From JANQJA01 sp040880285 (lineage in GTDB: Bacteria; Pseudomonadota; Gammaproteobacteria; Pseudomonadales; Azotimanducaceae), in assembly GCA_040880285.1 (NCBI GenBank), contig JBBDIT010000002.1:1-52984 (forward strand): a stretch of 52,984 bases of DNA, given 5' to 3'. The position numbers and the translations under genes are program-made. Shown here in pieces: positions 34,821-44,018 of this stretch (the first letter of the stretch is position 1; every line of letters starts with the position of its first letter). A model generated the notes under the pieces. It had not been told where the DNA came from, did no database searches, and saw nothing but the letters and a program-made list of their open reading frames with translations.

Positions 34821-36890
34821 ATGGGTAATGACAAGCGCCGCTACGACGCCATAGCGATCGTCGTCCTCTTTTTGATGGCGGTGTTCCTTGAATACAAAGA
34901 AGCATTCTCATTAATTGAGGATGAGACGCTTTCTTATCGCCAGATTTTAAGAACCCATTACGCTGATCCTTCCCATACGAGTCCGAGTGAAGACGTCGTT
35001 ATCATCTACACGGACGAGGCGTTCTATGCCGAATACGGTGTTTATCCGCTGCGGCGGGTGGATCTGGCGACGATAATTGTCCGCCTGGCGGAGTTGGACG
35101 CATCGGTGATCGGTGTTGATATGTTGCTTGATTTCGCCAGCGCCTATGGCGAGGACCCGACGCTTCAAAGTGCATTACAGGAAGCAGGAAACGTGCTCCT
35201 GGTTTCCCAGGCGGAGCTCGAAGACGGCACTTACCGGGGCGTCAATCGAGCGATACCGCGATTCGATCGCTATGCAGACTCGGGTTACTCCAATATCTCC
35301 CCGAACAGCGCAATATCGGAAAGCATCGTGCGCCTCAGGGTTTATCCTGAAGTGGCAGCCGATGGAGAATGGCCGTTTGCGATCCAGGCGGTTGCAAATC
35401 ACCTGGCGGCAGAGGCGGAACTTGACGGTCGAATACTCAAGATTGGCGAGCAAATTAACATTCCCCTTGATCAGTTCGGCGATATCTATATCGACTATCC
35501 ACTCCTGCCGCTCAGCGCAGAAGGCGGCACACTCCGGCTACATGATGTCATCGGCTTGTCGGCCGCGGATGTCCTTTTTATCCGGGATGAAGCGGAGCTT
35601 GCAGAGTTGGCCTATTTCATCAAGGACAAGATTGTCCTGGTGGGTGAAGTGGCCGAGGTAGCGCATGATGAATTCGTGACACCGGTAGGAAAAGTCTACG
35701 GGGTTGAAGTCATCGCCAATACCATCTCCACCTTGCTCCGGGATGCGCCCCTTAGAGCCGCCTCAATGGTGACAGAAATTCTTGTCGCCGTTATTCTGCT
35801 GATGGCATTGCTGGCAACCCGAATGATCCAAAACCCGTTGCCACGAAATCTGGTCAGCATTGGCATCGTACTCGCCTATATACTGGGCTGCGGTATCCTC
35901 TACATTTATGCAGGGGTGGTGCTCTCCATGAGCTACCTGCTGATCGCATCGATTCTGGGGATTACCGTGATTAATATGCGCTACTACCTGGAAGAGATGG
36001 GCCAGAAAGCAATGATTCGCGATGCGTTTGGCCAATACCTGTCGCCGCGGGTGGTTTCCGACCTGGTCAAGGATCCGAAAAAGTTGTCCCTGGGTGGGGA
36101 AGAAAGGGAGATGACAGCTTTCTTTTCTGATATCGCTGGATTCTCAACGTTTTCTGAAAACATGTCGCCCACTGAGCTGGTACAGGTGTTAAACGAATAC
36201 TTGACGGAGATGTGTAACATCATCGTTCAGGCCGAGGGCACGATCGACAAATTTGAAGGTGATGCGATTATTGCTTTTTGGGGTGCCCCGGCCATTCAGG
36301 CTGATCATGCAAGGCGCGCCTGTTTCGCTGCCATCGATATGCAGGAGGCGCTCGGCACCCTTCGCCAGCGTCTTGTCACTGAGGGTGGGCCAGACATCAA
36401 GGTGCGGATGGGAATCAACTCGGGACCCATGGTGGTAGGCAATATGGGCTCGGCCCAGCGCATGGATTACACAATCATGGGTGATTCGGTAAATCTGGCA
36501 TCACGCCTCGAAGGTGCCAACAAGGTTTACGGTTCGAAAATCATGATATCCGGGACCACCTATGAGGCTTGTCGGGATGAGCTTGACGTGCGCCAGCTGG
36601 ATACGGTGCGGGTGGTGGGGAAAAATGAACCCGTTGACATCTATGAAGTCCTGGAACGCAAAGGGCGTATCACCGGCATTGCGGCTGATTTGCTGGTCCA
36701 CTATGAGAAGGGGCGTACCCTCTATCTTGCAGGTGACTTTGAAGGCGCGCTTGCGGCATTCAAATTGTGTGTCTCGATCGACCCGGAAGACGGGCCCAGC
36801 AAAGCCTATGTTAACCGGTGTAAAAGCTACATCGACTCACCACCCAAATCTGGCTGGGACGGCGTGTTTACGCTGGAGGATAAAGGTTAG
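34821..36890 (+). CDS. CHASE2-domain class III adenylate cyclase
   Basis: A 689-residue membrane nucleotidyl cyclase. It has an N-terminal helix, a CHASE2 sensor (about 30-305), three membrane helices (about 312-390), and a cytoplasmic catalytic domain (about 425-610) with a short C-terminal TPR-like segment. Active-site residues are present: metal ligands Asp437 (FFSDIAGF) and Asp481, adenine-selecting Lys477 (DKFEGD) and Asp549 (MDYT), and transition-state Asn558 and Arg562 (GDSVNLASRLE). The Lys/Asp pair predicts ATP rather than GTP as substrate. The sensor closely resembles that of the kinase five genes upstream. Ends adjacent to convergent bolA. Confidence 0.95.
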   Translation: MGNDKRRYDAIAIVVLFLMAVFLEYKEAFSLIEDETLSYRQILRTHYADPSHTSPSEDVVIIYTDEAFYAEYGVYPLRRVDLATIIVRLAELDASVIGVDMLLDFASAYGEDPTLQSALQEAGNVLLVSQAELEDGTYRGVNRAIPRFDRYADSGYSNISPNSAISESIVRLRVYPEVAADGEWPFAIQAVANHLAAEAELDGRILKIGEQINIPLDQFGDIYIDYPLLPLSAEGGTLRLHDVIGLSAADVLFIRDEAELAELAYFIKDKIVLVGEVAEVAHDEFVTPVGKVYGVEVIANTISTLLRDAPLRAASMVTEILVAVILLMALLATRMIQNPLPRNLVSIGIVLAYILGCGILYIYAGVVLSMSYLLIASILGITVINMRYYLEEMGQKAMIRDAFGQYLSPRVVSDLVKDPKKLSLGGEEREMTAFFSDIAGFSTFSENMSPTELVQVLNEYLTEMCNIIVQAEGTIDKFEGDAIIAFWGAPAIQADHARRACFAAIDMQEALGTLRQRLVTEGGPDIKVRMGINSGPMVVGNMGSAQRMDYTIMGDSVNLASRLEGANKVYGSKIMISGTTYEACRDELDVRQLDTVRVVGKNEPVDIYEVLERKGRITGIAADLLVHYEKGRTLYLAGDFEGALAAFKLCVSIDPEDGPSKAYVNRCKSYIDSPPKSGWDGVFTLEDKG

Positions 36891-37193
36891 TCAGCCGCGA
36901 CAAGGCGGTGACAGAGGCGCATCACCATTGCGAGCTCGCCATTCTTCTTGCGTATAGGTATGTATGGACAAGGCGTGAATTTTAACCTTGAGCTCATCGG
37001 CGAGGATCTCATTGACACGTCGATGACGTGCCACCAGGCGTTGGTCGATGAATTCGTCAGCGACCAGAACGACCTTGAAGTGTGATTCGGAGCCGGCTGG
37101 TACATTGTGGTTTCCGCTCTCGTTGATCACTTCCATATGCTTGAGCACGATGGCATTGGCCAGCTTCTCTTCTATGGTGTCTTTAACTGTCAT
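36891..37193 (-). CDS. bolA: BolA family protein
   Basis: A 100-residue BolA protein, a partner of monothiol glutaredoxins in Fe-S handling and a morphogene in E. coli. The family core is INESGNHNVPAGSESHFKVV, then RHRRVNEIL (RHR motif) and HALSIHTYTQEEW. The motif set fits BolA rather than IbaG. Its stop directly abuts the cyclase stop on the other strand, and its start is 34 bases from the divergent YgjP-type gene. Confidence 0.93.
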   Translation of the reverse strand: MTVKDTIEEKLANAIVLKHMEVINESGNHNVPAGSESHFKVVLVADEFIDQRLVARHRRVNEILADELKVKIHALSIHTYTQEEWRARNGDAPLSPPCRG

Positions 37194-37227
37194 GAACCAA
37201 TGTTAACAGAGCCTGTGGCGGTTTATA

Positions 37228-37968
37228 ATGGCCCCTGTGGATGCGCGATATGTCAGAGAAGTCGAGTGTGGCGACCAGACCGTCGAGGTGCTGATCAAGC
37301 GAAGTAAACGCCGCAGTATGGCCATTCACGTTTACCATGACAAACCAGTCGAATTGCGTGCTCCGCTTAAATGTCCCTGGAGTGAAATTGAAAGTTTCCT
37401 TGCGTCCAGGCGTCAGTGGATCGGCGAATCCCTCAACGCCCTGGCTGCCATTGACCATCCCGCGCCGCCAGCCTATGTGGACAATGAGATTCATCATTTT
37501 TTGGGCCGTCCACTTAATTTACGCTGTGTCGCCGGACAAACCAGGAACGTCAGTATCAATGGCGACGTGATTGCGGTTCGATGTAGCCAGCCGGACAATC
37601 CGGACAAGATCAGGTCTGTGCTCGAAGCCTTTTATCGCAGCGAAGCCTTGCGCCTGATGCCAGCGCGAGTGGAGAACTGCCTTGCTCGATTCCGGGAATA
37701 CCTGCCGGTAACTGCCGTCACGGTACGAAAGATGAAGGCGAGGTGGGGCAGCTGTTCACGCACCGGTGAAATTTGCCTGAATACCTTGTTGATGCAAAAG
37801 CCACTGGCGGCGATCGACTTTGTGGTTACCCACGAACTGTGTCACCTGAAACACTTTGCGCACAACAAGGCGTTTTATCGTTTGATGGATAGGACCATGC
37901 CGGACTGGCGAGAGAGGGAAAAGCTACTTGGAACTGATGAGGTCACGCTGCAACTTGATCTCTTTTGA
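37228..37968 (+). CDS. YgjP-type M48-like metallopeptidase (DUF45)
   Basis: A 246-residue zinc metalloprotein of the YgjP/DUF45 family. The zinc site is VVTHELCHLKHFAHNKAF (HExxH plus a downstream His), with the conserved MKARWGSCSRTGEICLN before it. Cellular function is not well established. The ATG at 37228 overlaps a TATAAT hexamer (37224-37229). If that is the real -10, translation must begin further in, for example the GTG at 37237. Its 3' end overlaps the true 3' end of tesA on the opposite strand. Confidence 0.9.
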   Translation: MAPVDARYVREVECGDQTVEVLIKRSKRRSMAIHVYHDKPVELRAPLKCPWSEIESFLASRRQWIGESLNALAAIDHPAPPAYVDNEIHHFLGRPLNLRCVAGQTRNVSINGDVIAVRCSQPDNPDKIRSVLEAFYRSEALRLMPARVENCLARFREYLPVTAVTVRKMKARWGSCSRTGEICLNTLLMQKPLAAIDFVVTHELCHLKHFAHNKAFYRLMDRTMPDWREREKLLGTDEVTLQLDLF

Positions 37969-38762
37969 AGCCGCCAGCAGTGGTCTCAGCTTCGGCCAGA
38001 TCTGTTCAACCATGAGCGGCTGTGCCTCGGGCTTCGGGTGGATGCCGTCGCGCTGCAACATGCTTTGTGAGGTTGCAATGCCCTCCAGTAAAAACGGCAG
38101 GAAGTCAACTTCCCAGGTGCTCGCAANNNNNNNNNNNNNNNNNNNNNNNNNNNNNNNNNNNNNNNNNNNNNNNNNNNNNNNNNNNNNNNNNNNNNNNNNN
38201 NNNNNNNNNNNNNNNNNNNNNNNNNNGTTGCAATGCCCTCCAGTAAAAACGGCAGGAAGTCAACTTCCCAGGTGCTCGCAACTTCTTTGAAAGCAGATTC
38301 AAACGCTTGTGTGTACCGCTGCCCATAATTGGGTGGCAGTACCATCCCCACCAGTAAAACATCGGCGCCAGACTCAAGGGACATTCGGGTCATCGATGCA
38401 AGATTGTCCCTGATCTTGTCAATCGGGTAACCACGCAGGCCATCATTACCTCCTAACTCGATCACCACGACATCCGGTTGGTGAATCTCAAGTGTTTTGG
38501 GTAACCTGACCTTGCCACCGCCGGTTGTCTCACCACTGACGCTGGCGTTGACCACCCGATAGTGAGGGAATTCCTGTTCAAGGCGCTCGGTAAGCAAGTG
38601 GACCCAGCCTTGTTCCGGCTCCATGCCGTAAGCGGCGCTGACGCTATCACCGAAAACCAGTAAGGTGTTCTCACTCGTATAAGCAAAGGGGCTGGCCAGC
38701 AAAGTTAGAACCAGCGCGACAACCACCAGGAAATGTAGGCGAAACGTGACATTAGATATCAT
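37924..38762 (-). CDS. tesA: TesA-like SGNH arylesterase / lysophospholipase, split by an artificial gap
   Basis: A periplasmic GDSL hydrolase (acyl-CoA thioesterase I / arylesterase type). It has a signal peptide (FLVVVALVLTLLASPFA), block I VFGDSVSAAYGM, block III GGNDGLRG and block V DGIHPKPEAQ. As written it is broken by a 100-N run. Removing that run and one copy of the 55-bp duplicated end (155 bases) restores one 227-residue frame that ends at 37924 with DLISSK. Its ATG (38762-38760) shares the CATG with the forward start of ybbA. The tesA-ybbA-ybbP divergent order is also found in E. coli and Pseudomonas. Confidence 0.92.
38072..38281. repeat. duplicated 55-bp contig ends flanking a 100-N gap
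   Basis: 38072-38126 and 38227-38281 are identical over 55 bases. As at 32 kb, this is an unmerged overlap rather than a biological repeat. Merging restores the tesA frame. Confidence 0.95.
38127..38226. other. assembly gap (100 N), artificial
   Basis: The flanks overlap by 55 bases. Nothing is likely to be missing. Confidence 0.97.
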
Positions 38763-39414
38763 GATTAAAGCAGTTGATCTCGGTAAAACGGTAAATACAA
38801 CGGAGGGCCAACTAACCATCTTGAAAGGGATCGACCTTGAAATCAAGAAGTCTGAGAGCATCGCGATTGTCGGTGCCTCCGGTTCAGGAAAAACAACGCT
38901 CCTGAGCCTGCTGGCCGGACTCGACACGCCAACCCGCGGCAAGATATTTCTGAATCAATATGAGATTACGGCGCTCGATGAAGAACAGCGTGCCAGGGTC
39001 CGGGGTGAAATGGTGGGATTCGTGTTCCAGACCTTCCAGTTACTCGGGAGCCTGACGGCGCTTGAGAACGTGATGTTACCCGCTGAATTGAAAAAAGACC
39101 CGGAAGCAGAAGCCAAGGCGCGTGAATTATTAAAACGGGTTGAACTGGATCACCGATTTCATCATTATCCACGTCAGCTCTCGGGCGGGGAACAGCAAAG
39201 GGTGGCGATCGCCAGGGCATTTGCGTCATCAGCCGAGATCCTGTTTGCCGACGAACCCACCGGTAATCTGGATACGAAAACCGGTGCTCATATCATTGAT
39301 CTCATTTTTGAGCTTAATCAGGAATTTGGCACGACACTGGTGCTGGTGACCCACGACATGCGTCTGGCCGAGCGTTGTGACCGGGCCCTTTATATCGACT
39401 CCGGCACGTTATGA
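38761..39414 (+). CDS. ybbA: ABC transporter ATP-binding protein YbbA
   Basis: A 217-residue ABC ATPase of the LolD/MacB-like group. It shows Walker A GASGSGKTT, Q-loop VFQTFQLL, signature LSGGEQQRVAIARAF, Walker B EILFADEPTGNLD and H-loop VTHD. It pairs with the YbbP permease, whose ATG overlaps its stop (ATGA). A GTG at 38746 would add five residues. The ATG at 38761 overlaps the tesA start on the other strand. The substrate of YbbAP is not established; type VII ABC mechanotransmission is known for relatives. Confidence 0.94.
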   Translation: MIKAVDLGKTVNTTEGQLTILKGIDLEIKKSESIAIVGASGSGKTTLLSLLAGLDTPTRGKIFLNQYEITALDEEQRARVRGEMVGFVFQTFQLLGSLTALENVMLPAELKKDPEAEAKARELLKRVELDHRFHHYPRQLSGGEQQRVAIARAFASSAEILFADEPTGNLDTKTGAHIIDLIFELNQEFGTTLVLVTHDMRLAERCDRALYIDSGTL

Positions 39415-41915
39415 ATATTGGCCTTGCACTAAAGCTCTTGTGGCGGGACTGGCGGTCAGGCGAACTGACGCTACTTTTGGTCTCGCTAATTATTGCGGTC
39501 AGTACCGTGACCACCATTACCCTTTTTGTCGACCGGTTGCAGCAGGCGCTTTTGAGTGAGTCGGCGACCTTCCTGGCCGCGGATCGGGTCATCTCAACAT
39601 CCGACCCACTCGACCCGGCAATGACGGACCAGGCGCGGGCACTCGGCCTTGAGACAGCCGAAACCCTGAGCTTCCTTTCCATGGTCTTTGCGGCAGACCG
39701 GGCCCAGTTCTCTGCCGTCAAGGCGGTCGATGACAGCTACCCCTTGCGCGGGGAGCTGATTACTTCCGATGCTCCCTTTGTATTTGGCCAGATCGTGGTG
39801 CATGGCCCGCCAGCAGGAGAAGTCTGGCTGGAAAGCCGTCTGGTGCCTTCGCTGGATGTTGCCGTCGGCGATCTCATCGACATAGGTGTTGCGAGTTTCA
39901 AGGTTGGTAAGGTTTTAATCAAGGAACCGGATCGAGGCGGCGGCTTCAGTAATGCCGGTCCCCGGGTCATGATGAACCTGGTTGATGTCCCTGTCACCGA
40001 AGTGGTACAGCCGGCGAGTCGCGTGACTTATCGCTACCTGTTTGCCGGCGCCAGGGAATCTTTGGACGAATTCGAGGCCTGGGCGAGGCCGCAGTTGAGT
40101 GAAAGTGCGCGCATGTTTGGTGTCAAGGAAGGCACTGAGGGTATAGGTAGTGCCCTGGACCGGGCAGAGCGTTTCCTGCTGCTGGGCGGCCTGCTTGGTG
40201 TGGTTCTTGCCGGGGTCGCGATTGCGCTGTCAGCGCAACGTTATTCCCTGCGACATTACGACCATGTCGCCATCTTAAAGACACTGGGTGCAACACCCAA
40301 TACCATTGACTCGTTATTCACGGTGATCTTTGTGACCCTCGGTATTTTTGCCACCTTCATTGGTAGCGGGCTTGGTTTCCTGGTCCAGCTTGGTGTTGTC
40401 GAAATATTGGCACCCTATATCCCGATTGAACTGCCGGCTCCCGGGATGCGACCCATTTGGCTCGGACTCGGTACAGGTTTTGTGTGTTTGTTGGCCTATG
40501 CATTGCCACCGCTATTGCGCCTGCGTGCAACCGAGCCGGTAAGGGTGATTCGCCGCGACCTGGTTGATGCCTCGACCACTGATCGACTGACCTACCTTGC
40601 CGCTGTGGCTGGCACCATCGGCCTGATGTGGTGGTACAGTCGCGACATTCATTTGACATTATTGATCTTCTCCGGGGCGATCGTGGCCATCGTGATCCTG
40701 TCAGCGGTCGCCTACGGTTTGCTGCGGACGGGGCGCGTGCTCGGTATGCAAGCCGGTAGCGCCTGGCGCCTGGCCCTGGCCGGGATGCAACGAAGGGGTC
40801 AGGAGAACACTTTGCAGATCCTGGTTTTCGGGCTGGCCATCATGCTACTGCTGATCCTGTTTCTGGTGCGCACGGCGCTCGTCGAAGAGTGGCGGGCACA
40901 GATACCTGAGGATGCCCCCAACCACTTTGCGATCAATATAGCGCCCGAGGACGTTGCCCCGATGCGGGCACTGTTTGAGACCAACAATATTCGCTCCCAA
41001 CCGCTGTATCCGATGATCCGGGGACGCATCGTTGAGATAAACGGTGAGTCCGCGCGGGAACGGGACCGGCAGCGTCGTGGCGAGGAAGGTGACGACCTAG
41101 ATGGCCCGCGTGCGAGTTCCGGGAGAAACCTGACCTGGTCGGACCAACTGCCGGACGATAACCGCATCGTGTCCGGCCAATGGTGGCAGCAGGACTATGA
41201 CGGTCCGGCCCTGGTATCGGTTGAACAGGACATGGCCCGGCGTAACAACTTCAAGGTAGGGGATGAACTGGTTTTCCAGATACAGGGCAGGGAGTTGACA
41301 ACACACATCGCGAGCATTCGAACGGTCGCATGGGACAATATGCAACCGAATTTTTATATTATCTTTTCACCGGGCGCCATGAGTGACTTCCCGTCTACCT
41401 ATATGACGAGCTTCTGGCTTTCCAGAGATAACAAACTATTCCTGAACGAATTGTTACGTGAATACCCGACCATGACGGTGCTTGAAATCGATGCGCTGAT
41501 CGAGCAGGTTCAGGCGATTATCGCCCAGGTTACCCTTGCCATTGAACTGGTGCTGGCACTCATCCTGATTGCCGGTGCCCTGGTGCTGCTGTCAAGTATC
41601 CAGGCGAGTATGGATGAACGTTTCAAGCAACATGCGATCCTGCGTACGCTGGGAGCGAGCCGAAGGCTGGTGATGGGCAGCCTGATGATTGAGTTCTGTG
41701 CACTTGGATTCTTTGCTGGTGTGCTTGCTACCGTGGGTGCCGAGATCACGGTATTTGGCCTCGAAACTGAAATTTTCGAGCTGGACTATGCGCCCAACCC
41801 GATCCTTTGGGTGTTGGGCCCGGTGGTGGGAACCGTGTTGATTGGCATCATCGGCACCATTGCCACACTTAAGGTCGTCAACACGCCTCCGATTGCTGTG
41901 CTGCGCGGACTCTAG
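39411..41915 (+). CDS. ybbP: FtsX-like ABC permease YbbP
   Basis: An 834-residue inner-membrane permease with about ten helices. There is an N-terminal helix (about 19-40), a large periplasmic domain, a helix group near 265-370, a second periplasmic domain (about 500-690) and a terminal group of three helices ending NTPPIAVLRGL. Two FtsX domains carry LRHYDHVAILKTLGATP and FKQHAILRTLGASRRLV, the coupling-helix signature. It forms the YbbA partner and is translationally coupled to it. Convergent with the polysaccharide deacetylase gene 28 bases downstream. Confidence 0.94.
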   Translation: MNIGLALKLLWRDWRSGELTLLLVSLIIAVSTVTTITLFVDRLQQALLSESATFLAADRVISTSDPLDPAMTDQARALGLETAETLSFLSMVFAADRAQFSAVKAVDDSYPLRGELITSDAPFVFGQIVVHGPPAGEVWLESRLVPSLDVAVGDLIDIGVASFKVGKVLIKEPDRGGGFSNAGPRVMMNLVDVPVTEVVQPASRVTYRYLFAGARESLDEFEAWARPQLSESARMFGVKEGTEGIGSALDRAERFLLLGGLLGVVLAGVAIALSAQRYSLRHYDHVAILKTLGATPNTIDSLFTVIFVTLGIFATFIGSGLGFLVQLGVVEILAPYIPIELPAPGMRPIWLGLGTGFVCLLAYALPPLLRLRATEPVRVIRRDLVDASTTDRLTYLAAVAGTIGLMWWYSRDIHLTLLIFSGAIVAIVILSAVAYGLLRTGRVLGMQAGSAWRLALAGMQRRGQENTLQILVFGLAIMLLLILFLVRTALVEEWRAQIPEDAPNHFAINIAPEDVAPMRALFETNNIRSQPLYPMIRGRIVEINGESARERDRQRRGEEGDDLDGPRASSGRNLTWSDQLPDDNRIVSGQWWQQDYDGPALVSVEQDMARRNNFKVGDELVFQIQGRELTTHIASIRTVAWDNMQPNFYIIFSPGAMSDFPSTYMTSFWLSRDNKLFLNELLREYPTMTVLEIDALIEQVQAIIAQVTLAIELVLALILIAGALVLLSSIQASMDERFKQHAILRTLGASRRLVMGSLMIEFCALGFFAGVLATVGAEITVFGLETEIFELDYAPNPILWVLGPVVGTVLIGIIGTIATLKVVNTPPIAVLRGL

Positions 41916-41943
41916 TTGATTGCGGCAGTTCGCAGGCCGAGGT

Positions 41944-43102
41944 TCAGGGTTCGGGATACCAGGAGCCGTCGGGTTTCCTGCGAATCCAGGGCTGTGAAAA
42001 CCAGTAGAAACGATTCGACGCCTTGACCGGCATCGTACAGTTATAACGTGACCGGCCAACGGGGACGGGCGAGGTGCTCTGGGCAATAAAGCGCTTGCTG
42101 GAGACGCGGTTGAGTTCGATTTGACCTTCCGGACCATAACAGACGAGTTCGCCCAGCCGCAGGNNNNNNNNNNNNNNNNNNNNNNNNNNNNNNNNNNNNN
42201 NNNNNNNNNNNNNNNNNNNNNNNNNNNNNNNNNNNNNNNNNNNNNNNNNNNNNNNNNNNNNNNTCAAGGGTCAAGCGGGGTCGGAAGTCGTCAGCCAGTA
42301 GCGGTTCGAGCCGAACCGGTTCGATTGGTAGCGGCAGCGTTTCAATTTTTGTCTTGAATGCATCGAAACCACTGTAAATACCCCCCATCGGAAATCGCGG
42401 TAGCGCCTCGCGGGCATCCTGCATACCAACAGCGCCACTGTGTTGGCCGAATCCGATCAACCCAAGGCGCCTGACCAGCCCAAGAATCGCCGTATCGTAT
42501 TCGCCGTACGGATATGCGAACAGGTTGGATGTTGAACCCGTGTGTTCTTCAATAAGCGCCATCGCCTGTACGATTTCACGTTCCATTCTTGCGAGCCATT
42601 GCGTTTGTGACTCACCGTCGAGACGTCGCAGCAGGTGTGTGTGCGAGTGCGTGTGACTGGCGATAATGGCCTGGTGGGCTTGCATTTCGCGGAGCTCGTC
42701 CCAGCCAAGGTATTGAGCGTCGTTGGTACCGACATATTCGGTCGCGACAAAAATGGTAAAAGGGAAGCCATATTTTCGAAGTACAGGGAACGCGGTGTTG
42801 TAGATACTGATATAGGCATCGTCAAAGGTGATCGCCACGGTTTTATCCGGCGTCGCCTCTCCCTTTTCGATAGAATCCATAAGCCGGTCCAGCGGCCAGA
42901 CGTTAAAGTCTTGCTGTTCGAGCCAGGCCATATGGGCGTTAAATCCCTCCGGCGTAATGCTGGTGATCGGCGGAGTATCTGTATCGACATGATGGTATTG
43001 GAGTACAACGCCGCTGCTTTCGGGGTTGAACCGTTTATCGGCCGGTGCCTTCGAGCAAGCAAAAAAACCCAGGATGACTGAGGCGATAAGAAATGTGCGC
43101 AT
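41944..43102 (-). CDS. polysaccharide deacetylase family lipoprotein, interrupted by an assembly gap
   Basis: A NodB-homology deacetylase. An N-terminal signal with Cys16 in ILGFFACSK suggests a lipoprotein, although the lipobox is weak. The conserved blocks are VVLQYHHVD, AITFDDAY (catalytic and metal Asp), SHTHSHTHL (metal His pair) and LFAYPYGEYD. The part after the N run (42164-42263) is a C-terminal segment with RSRYNCTMPVKASNRFYWFSQPWI, in a different frame from the first part. The frame change comes from the arbitrary 100-N spacer, so I treat both halves as one gene. Likely substrate is an N-acetylated envelope or exopolysaccharide glycan. Confidence 0.85.
42164..42263. other. assembly gap (100 N)
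   Basis: The flanks share no duplicated sequence, so the gap size is unknown. It lies in the deacetylase gene. Confidence 0.99.
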
Positions 43103-43161
43103 ATATTGAGTTTAATGCGTATAGGTTAGAATTGCGATTTTAGTCCGATGTAATCACCAAT

Positions 43162-43992
43162 ATGACGCAGAAAGATCGTTACGAAAGAAACAAACTACAC
43201 AAACGTTTGCGACGGGAGGCCGGCCGGGCCATCGCGGATTTCTCCATGATCGAGGATGGCGATCGTGTGATGGTCTGTATTTCCGGTGGTAAGGACTCCC
43301 TGACCATGCTGGACCTCCTGATGAACCTGCGAGCGCATGCGCCCATTGACTTTGAGATCCTTGCAGTCAACCTTGACCAGAAGCAGCCGGGTTTCCCGAA
43401 AGACGTACTGCCCGCCTACTTTCAGTCTCTGGGGGTTGCCTACCAAATTCTCGAGGAAGACACCTACTCGCTGGTAACGGAGATGGTCCCCGCTGGTAAA
43501 ACCTATTGCGGTTGGTGTTCCCGCTTTCGTCGCGGCATTTTATACAAGTTTGCGCGCCAGAACGGCTACAACAAGATTGCGCTCGGGCACCATCGCGACG
43601 ATATCCTTGAGACGCTGTTCCTGAATTTGTTTTATGGTGGCAAGCTCAAGACCATGCCACCCAAACTGCTCAGTGATGATGGCGACAATATCGTTATTCG
43701 GCCCCTGTCTTATTGCAAGGAAGAGGATATCGCACAATATGCCATGCTGGCCGACCTGCCGATTATCCCTTGCAACCTGTGCGGAGCCCAGGACAATCTG
43801 CAGCGGCAGGTTATCAAGGAAATGCTCAAGGGTTGGGAGAAGCAACATCCGGGCAGGCTCGAGACAATCTTCCGTGCGCTCACCGACGTTGTCCCGTCGC
43901 ACTTGCTGGATACGAACCTGTTTGACTTTACCGGGCTTGAGTCGAGCCAGGTCCCACGTCGACTGGATGTTGTAAATCTACCGGCTATCTAG
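43162..43992 (+). CDS. ttcA: tRNA 2-thiocytidine(32) synthetase TtcA
   Basis: A 276-residue Fe-S-dependent tRNA thiolase that makes 2-thiocytidine at position 32. The PP-loop is CISGGKDSLTML. The cluster and catalytic cysteines are in TYCGWCSRFRRG and PCNLCGAQ. LGHHRDDILET is also typical. Length is near that of E. coli TtcA. The gene is divergent from the deacetylase with 59 bases between them and convergent with the large hybrid kinase. Confidence 0.96.
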   Translation: MTQKDRYERNKLHKRLRREAGRAIADFSMIEDGDRVMVCISGGKDSLTMLDLLMNLRAHAPIDFEILAVNLDQKQPGFPKDVLPAYFQSLGVAYQILEEDTYSLVTEMVPAGKTYCGWCSRFRRGILYKFARQNGYNKIALGHHRDDILETLFLNLFYGGKLKTMPPKLLSDDGDNIVIRPLSYCKEEDIAQYAMLADLPIIPCNLCGAQDNLQRQVIKEMLKGWEKQHPGRLETIFRALTDVVPSHLLDTNLFDFTGLESSQVPRRLDVVNLPAI

Positions 43993-44018
43993 ACTTTGCG
44001 TACTTGTTCAGAGGTTCC

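Noticed and set aside
41944..43102. Frameshifted pseudogene of a polysaccharide deacetylase
   Set aside because: The frame change falls inside a 100-N placeholder, so it says nothing about the true frame.
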